DNA from: Puteibacter caeruleilacunae
GTDB taxonomy: Bacteria > Bacteroidota > Bacteroidia > Bacteroidales > Prolixibacteraceae
Direction: 5' to 3'
NCBI GenBank assembly: GCA_005217565.1
Contig: SJCO01000001.1
Location: forward strand, 313,893 to 377,892
DNA length: 64,000 nucleotides
Shown: positions 27,715-35,909 of the stretch, in pieces
Position numbering within the stretch: position 1 is the stretch's first letter
How the letters are laid out: each line of letters starts with the position of its first letter
Program-made: the position numbers and the translations under genes
Notes under the pieces: model-generated
Seen by the model: the letters and a program-made list of their open reading frames with translations, nothing else
Database searches by the model: none
What the model was told of the DNA's origin: nothing

Positions 27715-27742
27715 TAATACAGCTTAATCTGTATTGACCCTA
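27715..27742 (-). promoter_or_regulatory. ECF promoter motif, copy C (S8 peptidase gene)
   Basis: On the minus strand: GTAGGGTCAAT (27733-27743), 10 bases, CTGTATTA (27715-27722). Two differences from copies A and B in the first element, same spacing. The start point would fall at or next to the annotated ATG. Confidence 0.65.
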
Positions 27743-27854
27743 CCAAATTAAGCATGTTTTTTTCAATCCATTATGTTTTTCATGAAAAAAGGGGAAATAG
27801 TTAGAAAGTAGAACGGTGATTGTTAGTGTGAAATAACCAACAGAGAACGGTCGC

Positions 27855-27931
27855 AGCTGAAAGCTTCAGCTTGGCTAATGCATGATAGCTTCAAGTTGTA
27901 GATAGTGCTGCCAGCACTATCTACAACTTGA
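27855..27931. repeat. Two adjacent perfect palindromes
   Basis: A 7-base stem with 3-base loop (27855-27861 with 27865-27871) is followed by a 20-base perfect stem with one central base (27891-27910 with 27912-27931). The larger begins 9 bases after the stop of the DUF4251 gene. No T run follows on either strand, so it is not a standard intrinsic terminator, although it may still end transcription or protect the mRNA 3' end. Confidence 0.7.
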
Positions 27932-27940
27932 GGACAATCG

Positions 27941-28450
27941 TTATTTCTCTTCTTCTTCTTTCTCTGTGATTATTCCAGAAAAGGTAATTGGAGATTTCCT
28001 TCCGGGAGAAACCTTCAAGATGGCATAACCTTCTGGCGAAATATCAAGATATAGCTGATAAGTATCCTTGGTATCAGTAACGTCAAACTTCATACTGTAA
28101 CCTTTTTTACCTTCATCTTTCCACTCTTTATCTTCCATTGGTTGTTTAAACTTAATACCTCCCTCATGGTCGAGATCGGCATAGTAGGCTATACCAAAGA
28201 ATGGTAGATAGGCAAAGGCCGAATCATTCCTGAATTCAACGTCATACATCGATGTCAAATTGATTTGCTGTCCCGAACGGGGTATTGCATGGTGAGCTTC
28301 GAATACAAAATGCTCACTATCGATCAATTTTTTGATTTCCTCAATTTTCTGAGCTCTTCTTTCTGCTCTTTTCTCTTTTCTTGTTTGCTGTGCCATTACG
28401 CAGGTTATGGCAAACACGAGAATCATTATTGTGGCTAATAACTTTTTCAT
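27941..28450 (-). CDS. DUF4251 domain exported protein
   Basis: 169 residues with a signal peptide ('ATIMILVFAITCVMAQQ'), a short charged helix (about 24-45, Lys/Arg/Glu-rich) and then the DUF4251 beta domain ('FVFEAHHAIPRSGQQINLTSMYDVEFRNDSAFAYLPFFGIAYYA'). The Tyr/Pro/Phe-rich block is the family signature I remember. Function is unknown; DUF4251 proteins are common, short periplasmic proteins of Bacteroidota. It stands alone, with no operon partner. Confidence 0.8.
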   Translation of the reverse strand: MKKLLATIMILVFAITCVMAQQTRKEKRAERRAQKIEEIKKLIDSEHFVFEAHHAIPRSGQQINLTSMYDVEFRNDSAFAYLPFFGIAYYADLDHEGGIKFKQPMEDKEWKDEGKKGYSMKFDVTDTKDTYQLYLDISPEGYAILKVSPGRKSPITFSGIITEKEEEEK

Positions 28451-28669
28451 CTTATTAAATTTATTATTCCCAATTGCATAAGATGGAACTCTCGATGAAT
28501 TTTAATCATTCTCGTGTGTGTATTTTCGGATGATGAAAATTCATGTTCGTTTCATCAGTCTAAACGATTAATGGTTAAAAACTATTCAGACTAGTAACAA
28601 TCTGTATTTTAAAGAACAACATAAACTGTGCCAATTAAATATACGAGATATGTAGTATAAAGATTAGTA

Positions 28670-29743
28670 TTATTCAATAAAACCACCACCAATAACCATG
28701 TTGTTGTAGTATAGAACAGCAGTTTGTCCTGGTGCTATGGCTGATAGATCTTCCAGTAGATGAAGCTTTAGGTATTTTTCATCAATAATCTCAACAGTGG
28801 CAGGTGTTGCCTGATTACGGTATCTTATTTTTACAATTACTTCCTTTTCAGTTTCCACAAATTCCTGATCATGCAGAACGTAATCTTTTACGATGATTTC
28901 ACGTTTCATGAGTTCCGGAAACTCGCCAACCGTAACCTCATTTTTAGATGCATCAATGTCGGTGACAAATAGTCGTTTGTTAAGATTAATACCCAATCCT
29001 TTACGCTGTCCGATTGTATAATGATGAAATCCTTGATGCTGCCCTATAAGGTTCTTATCCTTATCTATAAACCGACCTGGAGGGATGCTTATATTGCGAT
29101 CTTCTAATTCTTTCGCTAAAAAAGGACGATAATCGTTCCCTTCTATAAAGCAAATACCAAGACTGTCTTTGCGAGTGGAAACCTTCTGGTAGCCTTTTTC
29201 TCGAGCAACCTCTCTTACTTGGTCTTTATTGTAATTACCCAAAGGGAAGATGATGCGAGCAAGCAAGTCTTGTTGCAGTCCCCAAAGGAAAAAAGATTGA
29301 TCTTTGTCTTCATCAATACCTGGAGTAATGAGCAATTTATCGTTGAACTTCTTTAGCTGTACATAATGTCCTGTGGCAATCCATTGACATCCATGTTTGT
29401 CAGCTGCTTCCTGAAGAATTTTCCATTTAACTTGAGGATTACAAATAGCACAAGGGAATGGAGTTCTTCCTGCGAGATACTCATTGGTGAAGTAGTCTAA
29501 AACGATGTCTCGAAATAACGATCGTCGATCTTCAACATGAAATTCGATGCCTAACTGTTGTGCTAAAAGACGGGCATCCTCAATGAATGCTGGTTGCTGA
29601 TTGGGATCTTCGTGATGATCAAACAAATTTAGGGTAACACCAACTACAGTGTACCCTTGATCTTGCAAAAGCATTGCGGCAACAGAGCTGTCTGTGCCTC
29701 CACTCATCCCCAATAATACTTTATTATTATGTATATTTTGCAT
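28670..29743 (-). CDS. mnmA: tRNA-specific 2-thiouridylase MnmA
   Basis: 357 residues. The N-terminal PP-loop 'GMSGGTDSSVA' (12-22) adenylates U34 of Lys/Glu/Gln tRNAs. Catalytic cysteines are visible as Cys101 in 'PFPCAICNPQVKW' and Cys198 in 'DSLGICFIEGNDYRPFL'. A central beta domain ('GQHQGFHHYTIGQRKGLGI') and C-terminal barrel complete the usual length. The first motif reads PFPCAICN rather than the PNPDVLCN of E. coli, as in the Bacteroidota MnmA forms, some of which occur as paralogues. So it may be one of two copies in this genome. Divergent from the MFS gene. Confidence 0.92.
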   Translation of the reverse strand: MQNIHNNKVLLGMSGGTDSSVAAMLLQDQGYTVVGVTLNLFDHHEDPNQQPAFIEDARLLAQQLGIEFHVEDRRSLFRDIVLDYFTNEYLAGRTPFPCAICNPQVKWKILQEAADKHGCQWIATGHYVQLKKFNDKLLITPGIDEDKDQSFFLWGLQQDLLARIIFPLGNYNKDQVREVAREKGYQKVSTRKDSLGICFIEGNDYRPFLAKELEDRNISIPPGRFIDKDKNLIGQHQGFHHYTIGQRKGLGINLNKRLFVTDIDASKNEVTVGEFPELMKREIIVKDYVLHDQEFVETEKEVIVKIRYRNQATPATVEIIDEKYLKLHLLEDLSAIAPGQTAVLYYNNMVIGGGFIE

Positions 29744-29810
29744 TCCAACTCGCTTTCGATGGGCACAAAAATAGTTCTTTTTGCGTTACTTTGCCGAACA
29801 ATTTTTTATT

Positions 29811-30968
29811 ATGACAAGAGACGAACTAAAGAAGATTACAACTAGTCCGATGTATACTTACCTACTGGTATTGGCTATGGCATCGGTTGTAGGACTTCAG
29901 GGATGGAGAACACTTTTTAATAATTTTGCAGTTGATGAAATAGGATTAACAGGCCTTGAGGTCGGTTCTATCCAGTCGGTAAGGGAGATCCCTGGATTTT
30001 TATCTCTGCTGGTTATTTTCCTATTGATGATATTTCGAGAGCACCGTTTATCGGCTTTCTCTGTTATCTTAATGGGACTTGGTGTAATGGTTACAGGTTT
30101 ATTCCCCTCATTTATAGGATTAATGATGACTACCTTGGTGATGTCATTGGGATTCCATTATTTCGAGACGACCAATCAGTCGCTAACACTACAGTATTTT
30201 ACAAACACGCAGTCGCCGCATGTTTTTGCGCGCATCCGCAGTATATCAGCCGCGACTAACGTAGCTGTTGGTGCAGCTATTTATGGATTATCATTGATTT
30301 TTCCATTCTATATAAATTACCTGCTTTTAGGAGGTATGGTTGTATTGATGGGAGTGTGGGCGCTGTTTCAGGATCCAACAAAGAAGGATTTACCTCCTCA
30401 GCATAAGAAGATGTTTATGCGCAAGAAGTACTGGCTATACTATGTGCTAAACTTTCTAAGTGGGGCAAGGCGACAGATTTTTGTTGTATTTGCTGTGTTT
30501 ATGTTGGTAGAGAAATACGACTATACAGTACGTGAGATTACAGTGCTGTTTGTAGTGAATAATATTATCGCTTACTTTTTTAATCCTTTCATTGCTAAGG
30601 GGATTAATCGATTTGGAGAAAAGAAGATGCTTGCGGTTGAATATTCCAGTTTACTGTTAGTATTCTTGGGGTATGCTTACCTTGAGAATCGTTGGATTGT
30701 AGCAGTACTGTACATCCTTGATCACATCTTCTTCAATTTCTCTATTGGTATTAGGACTTATTTCCAGAAACATGCCGATCCTAAGGATATTGCTCCTACC
30801 ATGGCTGTAGGATTTACAATTAATCATATTGCAGCGGTTGTGGTTCCTGTTTTTGGAGGATTGTTGTGGATGATGAATTGGAGGATTCCATTCTTTATTG
30901 GCTTCGGACTATGTTTCCTTTCGCTATTCTTTGTAAGCTACATGAAACCAACTGCTAAAGAAGGGTAG
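29811..30968 (+). CDS. MFS transporter
   Basis: About 385 residues from the ATG at 29811. The TTG at 29781 would place hydrophobic residues of no clear use ahead of it. About 11-12 membrane helices can be read, with the pseudo-twofold layout of the major facilitator superfamily: 'LLVLAMASVVGLQGWRTLFNNFAVDEIGL' opens helix 1, and a charged central loop 'QDPTKKDLPPQHKKMFMRKKYW' separates the halves. The 'R-x-x-R-x-x-F' type loop between helices 2 and 3 is weak. The substrate cannot be inferred. Divergently placed from mnmA with about 67 bases between the starts. Confidence 0.85.
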   Translation: MTRDELKKITTSPMYTYLLVLAMASVVGLQGWRTLFNNFAVDEIGLTGLEVGSIQSVREIPGFLSLLVIFLLMIFREHRLSAFSVILMGLGVMVTGLFPSFIGLMMTTLVMSLGFHYFETTNQSLTLQYFTNTQSPHVFARIRSISAATNVAVGAAIYGLSLIFPFYINYLLLGGMVVLMGVWALFQDPTKKDLPPQHKKMFMRKKYWLYYVLNFLSGARRQIFVVFAVFMLVEKYDYTVREITVLFVVNNIIAYFFNPFIAKGINRFGEKKMLAVEYSSLLLVFLGYAYLENRWIVAVLYILDHIFFNFSIGIRTYFQKHADPKDIAPTMAVGFTINHIAAVVVPVFGGLLWMMNWRIPFFIGFGLCFLSLFFVSYMKPTAKEG

Positions 30969-30984
30969 CAATATCAGCATAACA

Positions 30985-31674
30985 CTATTGCTTTAGGCAT
31001 TTATTAAGTTCTTCAACGAGTTTAAATACCGTAGTACATGGATTTTGCTCGTTGAAGGGTAAATGCTTTTGATGTTCATACAATCTATGTGCTAGTTGAA
31101 GCGCCTTTGGCTGTAATGGCAAGAAGATATGATACAGACTCTTACTATATTCCAGCGACTTGCCTTCTTTTTCGTAGTTACAATTTAACTTATTTGATAG
31201 CATATTATAATATTCAAATCTGGTCAAATTTGTATTCTGAAATTGATAATGCAATAAGAACCATAATTCAAAACAGTCATTTGAATAAGCCACATTAATA
31301 TTGTGAGCCTGGGCTAATTGAATCGCTTGATTATAGTCGTTTGAGTCATCTACATTAGGACGAATATCATAATCAAATACCATCCATATCTGAGTGTCTG
31401 AATCATAATTCTTTTGCCTTTTTAATCGCTTTTCCTTAGTGAGTAGCTCTAACGCCTTTCTTACGAGTGCTGTTTTGCTGCGACCAAGGCCTATTGCTTC
31501 AACAATAGTTTCAGTATTTATAGGAAAACTTTTAAAATATGTAGGTTCAGTAACCTCACCTTCGCAATAAATAATAAAAGTATTTCTTTTGGAAAGCGAT
31601 TTTAATTCTCGTGTTTTAGGCATTTTTCGCCGTGCCCAAGGCTTATTCCGATCAGTTGGTTTTAAGTATGCCAT
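30985..31674 (-). CDS. rloB: RloB-family protein (predicted TOPRIM-like nuclease partner of RloA)
   Basis: 229 residues. Motifs of the RloB family are present in order: 'FIIYCEGEVTEPTYFKSFP' (about 33-51, the Glu of a TOPRIM-like fold), 'IWMVFDYDIRPNVDD' (about 96-110, Asp-x-Asp) and 'YSNDCFELWFLLHYQF' (about 129-144). The N-terminus is basic. Its ATG overlaps the stop of the upstream ATPase gene (TAATG), so the two are translationally coupled. RloA/RloB pairs were named as restriction-linked ORFs and resemble the AAA-ATPase plus TOPRIM pairs of phage-defence systems such as PARIS. No restriction-modification gene lies in this window. The nuclease function is inference. Confidence 0.85.
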   Translation of the reverse strand: MAYLKPTDRNKPWARRKMPKTRELKSLSKRNTFIIYCEGEVTEPTYFKSFPINTETIVEAIGLGRSKTALVRKALELLTKEKRLKRQKNYDSDTQIWMVFDYDIRPNVDDSNDYNQAIQLAQAHNINVAYSNDCFELWFLLHYQFQNTNLTRFEYYNMLSNKLNCNYEKEGKSLEYSKSLYHIFLPLQPKALQLAHRLYEHQKHLPFNEQNPCTTVFKLVEELNKCLKQ

Positions 31675-32942
31675 TACTCAAAAATATTTTCAAAATTACC
31701 ACAAAATGGGACGGCACCATATTTCCCCATGATGTAGTCTTTTTCAAACGAGGAGTCATTCCGAACTCCTTTAAAATCTGCTAAAGAATAAAGAATTGTT
31801 TCTGACTTTTTATTCTTCTCTGTAAAATAGATCTGATCTCTTCTAAGCAGATCTCTGTCTAGTAGGTTAGTGTCATGCGTAACAAAAACCAATTGAGCAT
31901 TATTCTTATTCGTAGAACTTGAATTAAAAAGCTTTACCAGTTTTCTCGTCAGTGCAGGGTGTAACCGAGCATCAAATTCATCAATGAATAAAGCACCTCC
32001 ATTTTGAAGTGTTTCAATAATGGTTCCACTATAATTGAAGAACTTTAATGTTCCGTCCGATTCCTGACTGTCCATCAATAGCTGTCTTGTTCCAATCTCT
32101 TTACCTTGCTCGTCAAATACAGGTCTTGAGGAAAGGAGGAATTCTGGTTCTTCCTCCGATACTTTCCGACGCAATTCTGATGGTGTGTTGTGAGGAAGAT
32201 CATTGGCCGAGATTTGCTTGTTTTCAATTTTTTTAATCCCAAAATCAGCTTCGTTTAATAGCCAGATAATTTTTTGCTTAATCTGCTCATTTTTCATTAG
32301 ATCAATTGTGGTTTCGCGGAAACCAGCATCATTGATACCCGCACTAATGCCAATATTCATCCGGAAGAAATCAACAATACTTTTAGAGATCGAACCATTA
32401 AAAGCTTTACAGATATTTAGAAAGAGGTTTGTAGCACTGGTTTTATCTGAAAGATCTTTACCTTCTGAAAATTTACCTTCATTGATTTGAATTGTTGAAC
32501 CTTCCCGGGTAAAATAATACACTTCTTTCTTTTTGGGTGTTCCAAAAAGCCATTCACTTTTTACCTGATTTTTGAAGATTTCAAAACCATATCGGTATTT
32601 CACATTGTTGCAGATAAAAACAAGTTGAAAAAAGGATGATGTGTTACTACTATCTAAGTCAAAAGCAAATGGTTCGATGATTCTATTTCCAATACTATCG
32701 TCCTGAAATGAGCGATCGATGAATACTAACATCGTAATAAGTGCTTTAATCAAGTTGCTTTTTCCACTGCCGTTAGCTCCGTAAATAGCTGCCGACTTTA
32801 GGAGGGATAATCTTTCTGAAACCTCAATTACATTCTCAGTATCAAGTTTATTTTTTCTTGATTTAATTGACGCCGCAATGAGGCTTAGTGTCTGCAGATC
32901 TCTGATAGACCTAAAATTTTGAACGCTAAATTCGACGATCAT
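31674..32942 (-). CDS. rloA: RloA-family AAA/ABC-type ATPase
   Basis: 422 residues. 'MIVEFSVQNFRSIRD' at the N-terminus and Walker A 'YGANGSGKSNLIKAL' (about 54-68) are typical of AAA15/AAA21 (RecF/OLD-like) ATPases. 'ESDGTLKFF' stands in the place of the signature motif, Walker B is 'GGALFIDEFDARLHP', and 'LVFVTHDTNLLD' supplies the H-loop. It should sense or load onto DNA and gate the RloB partner whose gene overlaps by one base. Defence role by family analogy only. The pair is flanked by housekeeping genes on both sides. Confidence 0.88.
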   Translation of the reverse strand: MIVEFSVQNFRSIRDLQTLSLIAASIKSRKNKLDTENVIEVSERLSLLKSAAIYGANGSGKSNLIKALITMLVFIDRSFQDDSIGNRIIEPFAFDLDSSNTSSFFQLVFICNNVKYRYGFEIFKNQVKSEWLFGTPKKKEVYYFTREGSTIQINEGKFSEGKDLSDKTSATNLFLNICKAFNGSISKSIVDFFRMNIGISAGINDAGFRETTIDLMKNEQIKQKIIWLLNEADFGIKKIENKQISANDLPHNTPSELRRKVSEEEPEFLLSSRPVFDEQGKEIGTRQLLMDSQESDGTLKFFNYSGTIIETLQNGGALFIDEFDARLHPALTRKLVKLFNSSSTNKNNAQLVFVTHDTNLLDRDLLRRDQIYFTEKNKKSETILYSLADFKGVRNDSSFEKDYIMGKYGAVPFCGNFENIFE

Positions 32943-33035
32943 AACTGTGAATTTGTGAATTTATCACAAATATAAGAATAAGAATGCTATTTTCCACTAT
33001 CTAAAGAAAAATAAAGGCAAGATAGTAGAAATAAA

Positions 33036-33089
33036 AAATTCAAGAATTCAGAATCATTTACTAGCAAATGATTCTGAATTCTTGAATTT
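33036..33089 (-). terminator. Long-stem terminator after cutC
   Basis: A perfect 24-base stem (33036-33059 with 33066-33089) with a 6-base loop, 27 bases after the cutC stop. On the minus strand it runs into a T-rich stretch. The stem is AT-rich and unusually long, and separates cutC from the rloAB pair. Confidence 0.75.
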
Positions 33090-33116
33090 GTGTAATCTTT
33101 CTGGGTGTAAATATTA

Positions 33117-33743
33117 TTACTGATTATCTGGATTGAAGACAATTCTTCTTCCGTGGAATTCAGTAGCTGGAATAGTTTGCTTTACATGTTCAAGATTCTC
33201 TTCTGTAACACGCCCCGCGATAACCAACTTAATTCTGCCATCGCCTTTAATCAATAACTTGTTAAGAATATCCTCTCCCTCAAGTGCTGTAGGCTTTGTT
33301 CCTGATGTGAGAATTCTGTCAACACCACATTCAATTAGCTTTTCCATTTCAGCCTCAGGATCCGCAACTTCATCAAATGCTTTGTGATAGGTCACCTGCA
33401 TAGGTTTTGCTAGTTCAACAAGCATCTTTGTATTATTTACATCCACCTGGTTATTCTCATCAAGTAGTCCGAATACAACACCGTCAGCGCCCAATAACTT
33501 GCACACCTTAATGTCTTCTTTCATTATTTCAAGTTCCTTTTTGGAATATACAAAGTTGCCTCCACGAGGGCGAATCATAGCAAAAAACGGAATGTTTAAG
33601 TATTTCTTGCAGTACTTAATTGTACCATACGATGGAGTAGTACCTCCAACAGCAAGATTCTCACATAATTCAATTCTATCAGCCCCTTCTTTTTCAGCAG
33701 TTAAGGCTTCTAATATACTTTCAACGCACGCTTCTTTGATCAT
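33117..33743 (-). CDS. cutC: CutC family protein
   Basis: 208 residues forming a TIM barrel: 'EACVESILEALTAEKEGADRIELCENLAVGGTTPSYG' at the start, 'IPFFAMIRPRGGNFVYS' (about 51-67), 'LGADGVVFGLLDENNQVD', 'VTYHKAFDEV', 'CGVDRILTSGTKPTALEG' and 'ATEFHGRRI' at the end. CutC was linked to copper homeostasis in E. coli, but the role is disputed and metal binding is not evident here. The protein is somewhat shorter than the ~245 residues of many homologues; the barrel strands all appear present, with loss mainly at the C-terminus. Confidence 0.9.
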   Translation of the reverse strand: MIKEACVESILEALTAEKEGADRIELCENLAVGGTTPSYGTIKYCKKYLNIPFFAMIRPRGGNFVYSKKELEIMKEDIKVCKLLGADGVVFGLLDENNQVDVNNTKMLVELAKPMQVTYHKAFDEVADPEAEMEKLIECGVDRILTSGTKPTALEGEDILNKLLIKGDGRIKLVIAGRVTEENLEHVKQTIPATEFHGRRIVFNPDNQ

Positions 33744-33988
33744 TTGTCAAAACTTTCGTTAATTTTTCTCCGGTCAAAAATAAACGAATTGATGAATAAA
33801 AAAATTGACAAATACCAAAAGATGCCTAAAAATTCTAGACTATAGAACATGTAAAAAAGACTGCGGATTTATACAAAGAACTACAATGTTAGTGTGCGTT
33901 GTTTCAGTAATTAATTCAATGATAGCATATAACACATGTTAGTTAAAGGGTAAATTTAGTTTTGTATTCTTTTAATCGATGAAAGATT

Positions 33989-34624
33989 CTACACTAGAGT
34001 CATTGTCGGTCGTGATTCCTTAGGCAACAACTTAAGGATTTGTAGCTCCTTCTTTAAATCAACTCCCTGCTGAAGATGAATGGTATGTATGCCCAGTCTA
34101 TTGGCAGCTGAAATATTTTCCTTGTTATCATCAATAAACAGACATTCACGGGCAATAAGCTGATAGCGATCTAAAAGTGTACAATAGATTGACGGATCAG
34201 GTTTTATCATTTTCTCTTCTCCTGAGACCACGATCCCATCAAGTTTTTTGAAAAACTGATAACGTTGAAAAACGATAGGAAATGTTTCAGCCGACCAGTT
34301 GGTTAATCCATAAAGTGAATACTTTGTTTTTAACTCATCAATGAGCTTTACATTTTTTGTAATCTCTCCTCCCAACATTTGATCCCATTTAAGATAAAAC
34401 AACTCTATCTCATTGTGATATCTGGGAAATTTTAGTTGAAGCTCCAGTGTTGCTTGTCCGAATGGTCGACCAGCATCTTGCTGAAGGTTCCACTCAGAGG
34501 AACAGATGTGTTTCAAAAAGAAATCCATTTCCGATTTTTCAGAAAACACATGTCGATAGAGGTATTCAGGATTCCAATCGATTAGTACACCTCCAAAATC
34601 AAAGATAATATTCTTGATATCCAT
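33989..34624 (-). CDS. HAD-IA family hydrolase
   Basis: 211 residues. HAD motif I is 'IIFDFGGVLIDW' with nucleophile Asp10 (its usual Asp+2 is Gly, as in the FDFGGVL subgroup). Motif II is 'LYGLTNWS', motif III Lys lies in 'GEEKMIKPDPSIY', and motif IV is 'CLFIDDNKENI'. A helical cap is inserted after motif I. Subgroup members include haloacid dehalogenases, sugar-phosphate phosphatases and YihX-like alpha-glucose-1-phosphatases, and the 'IKPDPSIY' block is nearest the last. The substrate is not determinable. It is 12 bases downstream of the VOC gene and likely in the same operon. Confidence 0.88.
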   Translation of the reverse strand: MDIKNIIFDFGGVLIDWNPEYLYRHVFSEKSEMDFFLKHICSSEWNLQQDAGRPFGQATLELQLKFPRYHNEIELFYLKWDQMLGGEITKNVKLIDELKTKYSLYGLTNWSAETFPIVFQRYQFFKKLDGIVVSGEEKMIKPDPSIYCTLLDRYQLIARECLFIDDNKENISAANRLGIHTIHLQQGVDLKKELQILKLLPKESRPTMTLV

Positions 34625-34636
34625 CGAGTGTCCTCC

Positions 34637-35026
34637 TTATTCTGTTATCTCCACTGAATTACCTTCCGGATCAAGCACTACACTCTCGTAATATCCATCA
34701 CCAGTAGTTCTTGGTTCTCCTGCAATAGTGTATCCATCTTTACGAAGTTGTTCTGTAAGTTTATCAACCGTGACTTTATTGCCCACTGAAATGGAAAAAT
34801 GGGTAAGCCCCAATGTAGTTGCCTGATTTCCCAATAATGCTGAAATATCTGGGCGATTCATAATTTCAAGTCGCGTTGAAGCTTCAGGAAATGAAAGAAA
34901 ATATGATGAAAACTTCTTCGATGAATTGATGTACTTATCGCTACTCTCCATATTAAAATACTTCATATAGAAATCTTTAACTACTTCTAAATCCTGTGTC
35001 CAAATGGCTAAATGTTCAATTTTCAT
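34637..35026 (-). CDS. VOC-superfamily (glyoxalase-like) protein
   Basis: 129 residues with two beta-alpha-beta-beta-beta modules. 'MKIEHLAIWTQDLEVVKDFYMKYFNM' opens the first (His5 as likely metal ligand), 'TRLEIMNRPD' supplies Glu, 'LTHFSISVGN' opens the second (His) and 'DPEGNSVEITE' closes it (Glu). All four ligands of the glyoxalase/dioxygenase site therefore seem present, which suggests a metal-dependent enzyme. The substrate is unknown. Located between the AraC regulator and the HAD gene on the same strand. Confidence 0.88.
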   Translation of the reverse strand: MKIEHLAIWTQDLEVVKDFYMKYFNMESSDKYINSSKKFSSYFLSFPEASTRLEIMNRPDISALLGNQATTLGLTHFSISVGNKVTVDKLTEQLRKDGYTIAGEPRTTGDGYYESVVLDPEGNSVEITE

Positions 35027-35087
35027 GTTCTTAAAATTTTATTACGCCACAAAACTACAACGGTGCGAACTATGAAAATTGTATATT

Positions 35088-35903
35088 TTAATCAGTACCG
35101 TAAATGTTGAAATTATAGTTGATGATGTTGGTTTCCTTATCGGCTGCTTTGATCAATGAATTATAGGTAGAGGGAGAGTGGTTCATGAATAGTTTAAATT
35201 CACGAATAAAATGAGCCTGATCAAAATAGCCAGAATTCATCCCAATGGAAGTCAGCTTATCAGAAGTATCCATCAAGCTACATAATGATTTTCTGAACTT
35301 TATTAAGCGTTCAAATCTTTTGGGAGTAATGCCAATATATTTAGTGAAATGTCGGTTTAATGTAGCATAACTGGTATGGAAACGTTCACAGAATTCTTCA
35401 ATAGATCCTGCTTGGTCGTTGTTCCTGAAATATTGATAATACGATAGCAATAATGTTGCCTTGTCATATCGTTCTTGTTGAAAATGCGCTGATATCCATA
35501 ATGACGCCTGCTCTACAATTGCTGAATGATCGGATAAATCACTTATTACATCTGAAAAGGATGGAGGTATCGACAAAGATGTACTAACAGAATTGTTGAT
35601 GACATCCTTTCCCAGCATGTTGAAGAACGTATATAGTGCATAAGGGAAGAAACGTATACCAAGAATCTTAGCTCCTTTGGGATATGTTACACTGCTCGAT
35701 TGTAATGAAATTCCTTCAAGCTGCGGTACTTCTATTGGCTTGCCATTGTAATAATACATCGATCCCTGTAAAGGAATAATGATGCTGCAATACTGATTTG
35801 GCGGTATCATTACCTGAACATCATTATCCACATTTTCAAGTATCCAGATTCTTTCAATCAAATCGGGATATACTTCAGGAACATATGTACTTATCTTAAG
35901 CAA
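35088..35903 (-). CDS. AraC-family transcriptional regulator
   Basis: 271 residues. The N-terminal half (about 1-150) is a beta-rich sensor of the type often seen in Bacteroidota AraC proteins ('QVMIPPNQYCSIIIPLQGSMYYYNG', 'ILGIRFFPYALYTFF'). The C-terminal half holds the two helix-turn-helix units, 'SIEEFCERFHTSYATLNRHFTKYIGITPKRFERLIKFRK' and 'LTSIGMNSGYFDQAHFIREFKLFMNHSPSTY'. It begins 6 bases after the DUF3137 stop, so it may be transcribed with the DUF3137 gene. The target genes are not evident; the VOC/HAD pair just downstream is one option. Confidence 0.9.
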   Translation of the reverse strand: MLKISTYVPEVYPDLIERIWILENVDNDVQVMIPPNQYCSIIIPLQGSMYYYNGKPIEVPQLEGISLQSSSVTYPKGAKILGIRFFPYALYTFFNMLGKDVINNSVSTSLSIPPSFSDVISDLSDHSAIVEQASLWISAHFQQERYDKATLLLSYYQYFRNNDQAGSIEEFCERFHTSYATLNRHFTKYIGITPKRFERLIKFRKSLCSLMDTSDKLTSIGMNSGYFDQAHFIREFKLFMNHSPSTYNSLIKAADKETNIINYNFNIYGTD

Positions 35904-35909
35904 ATTTTT

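Noticed and set aside
28495-28544. A 15-base stem with one mismatch and a 20-base loop between the DUF4251 start and the mnmA stop.
   Set aside because: Long loop, AT-rich arms, no T run and 126 bases from the mnmA stop; too weak to call a terminator.
33036-33089. The 24-base palindrome considered as a CRISPR repeat or insertion-element end.
   Set aside because: It occurs once, has a short loop, lies right after the cutC stop and runs into T's, so a terminator is the simplest reading.
33949-33977. AAGGGTAAAT followed by TTGTATTC as a further copy of the ECF promoter motif.
   Set aside because: The spacing is 6 instead of 10 and no plus-strand gene follows it.
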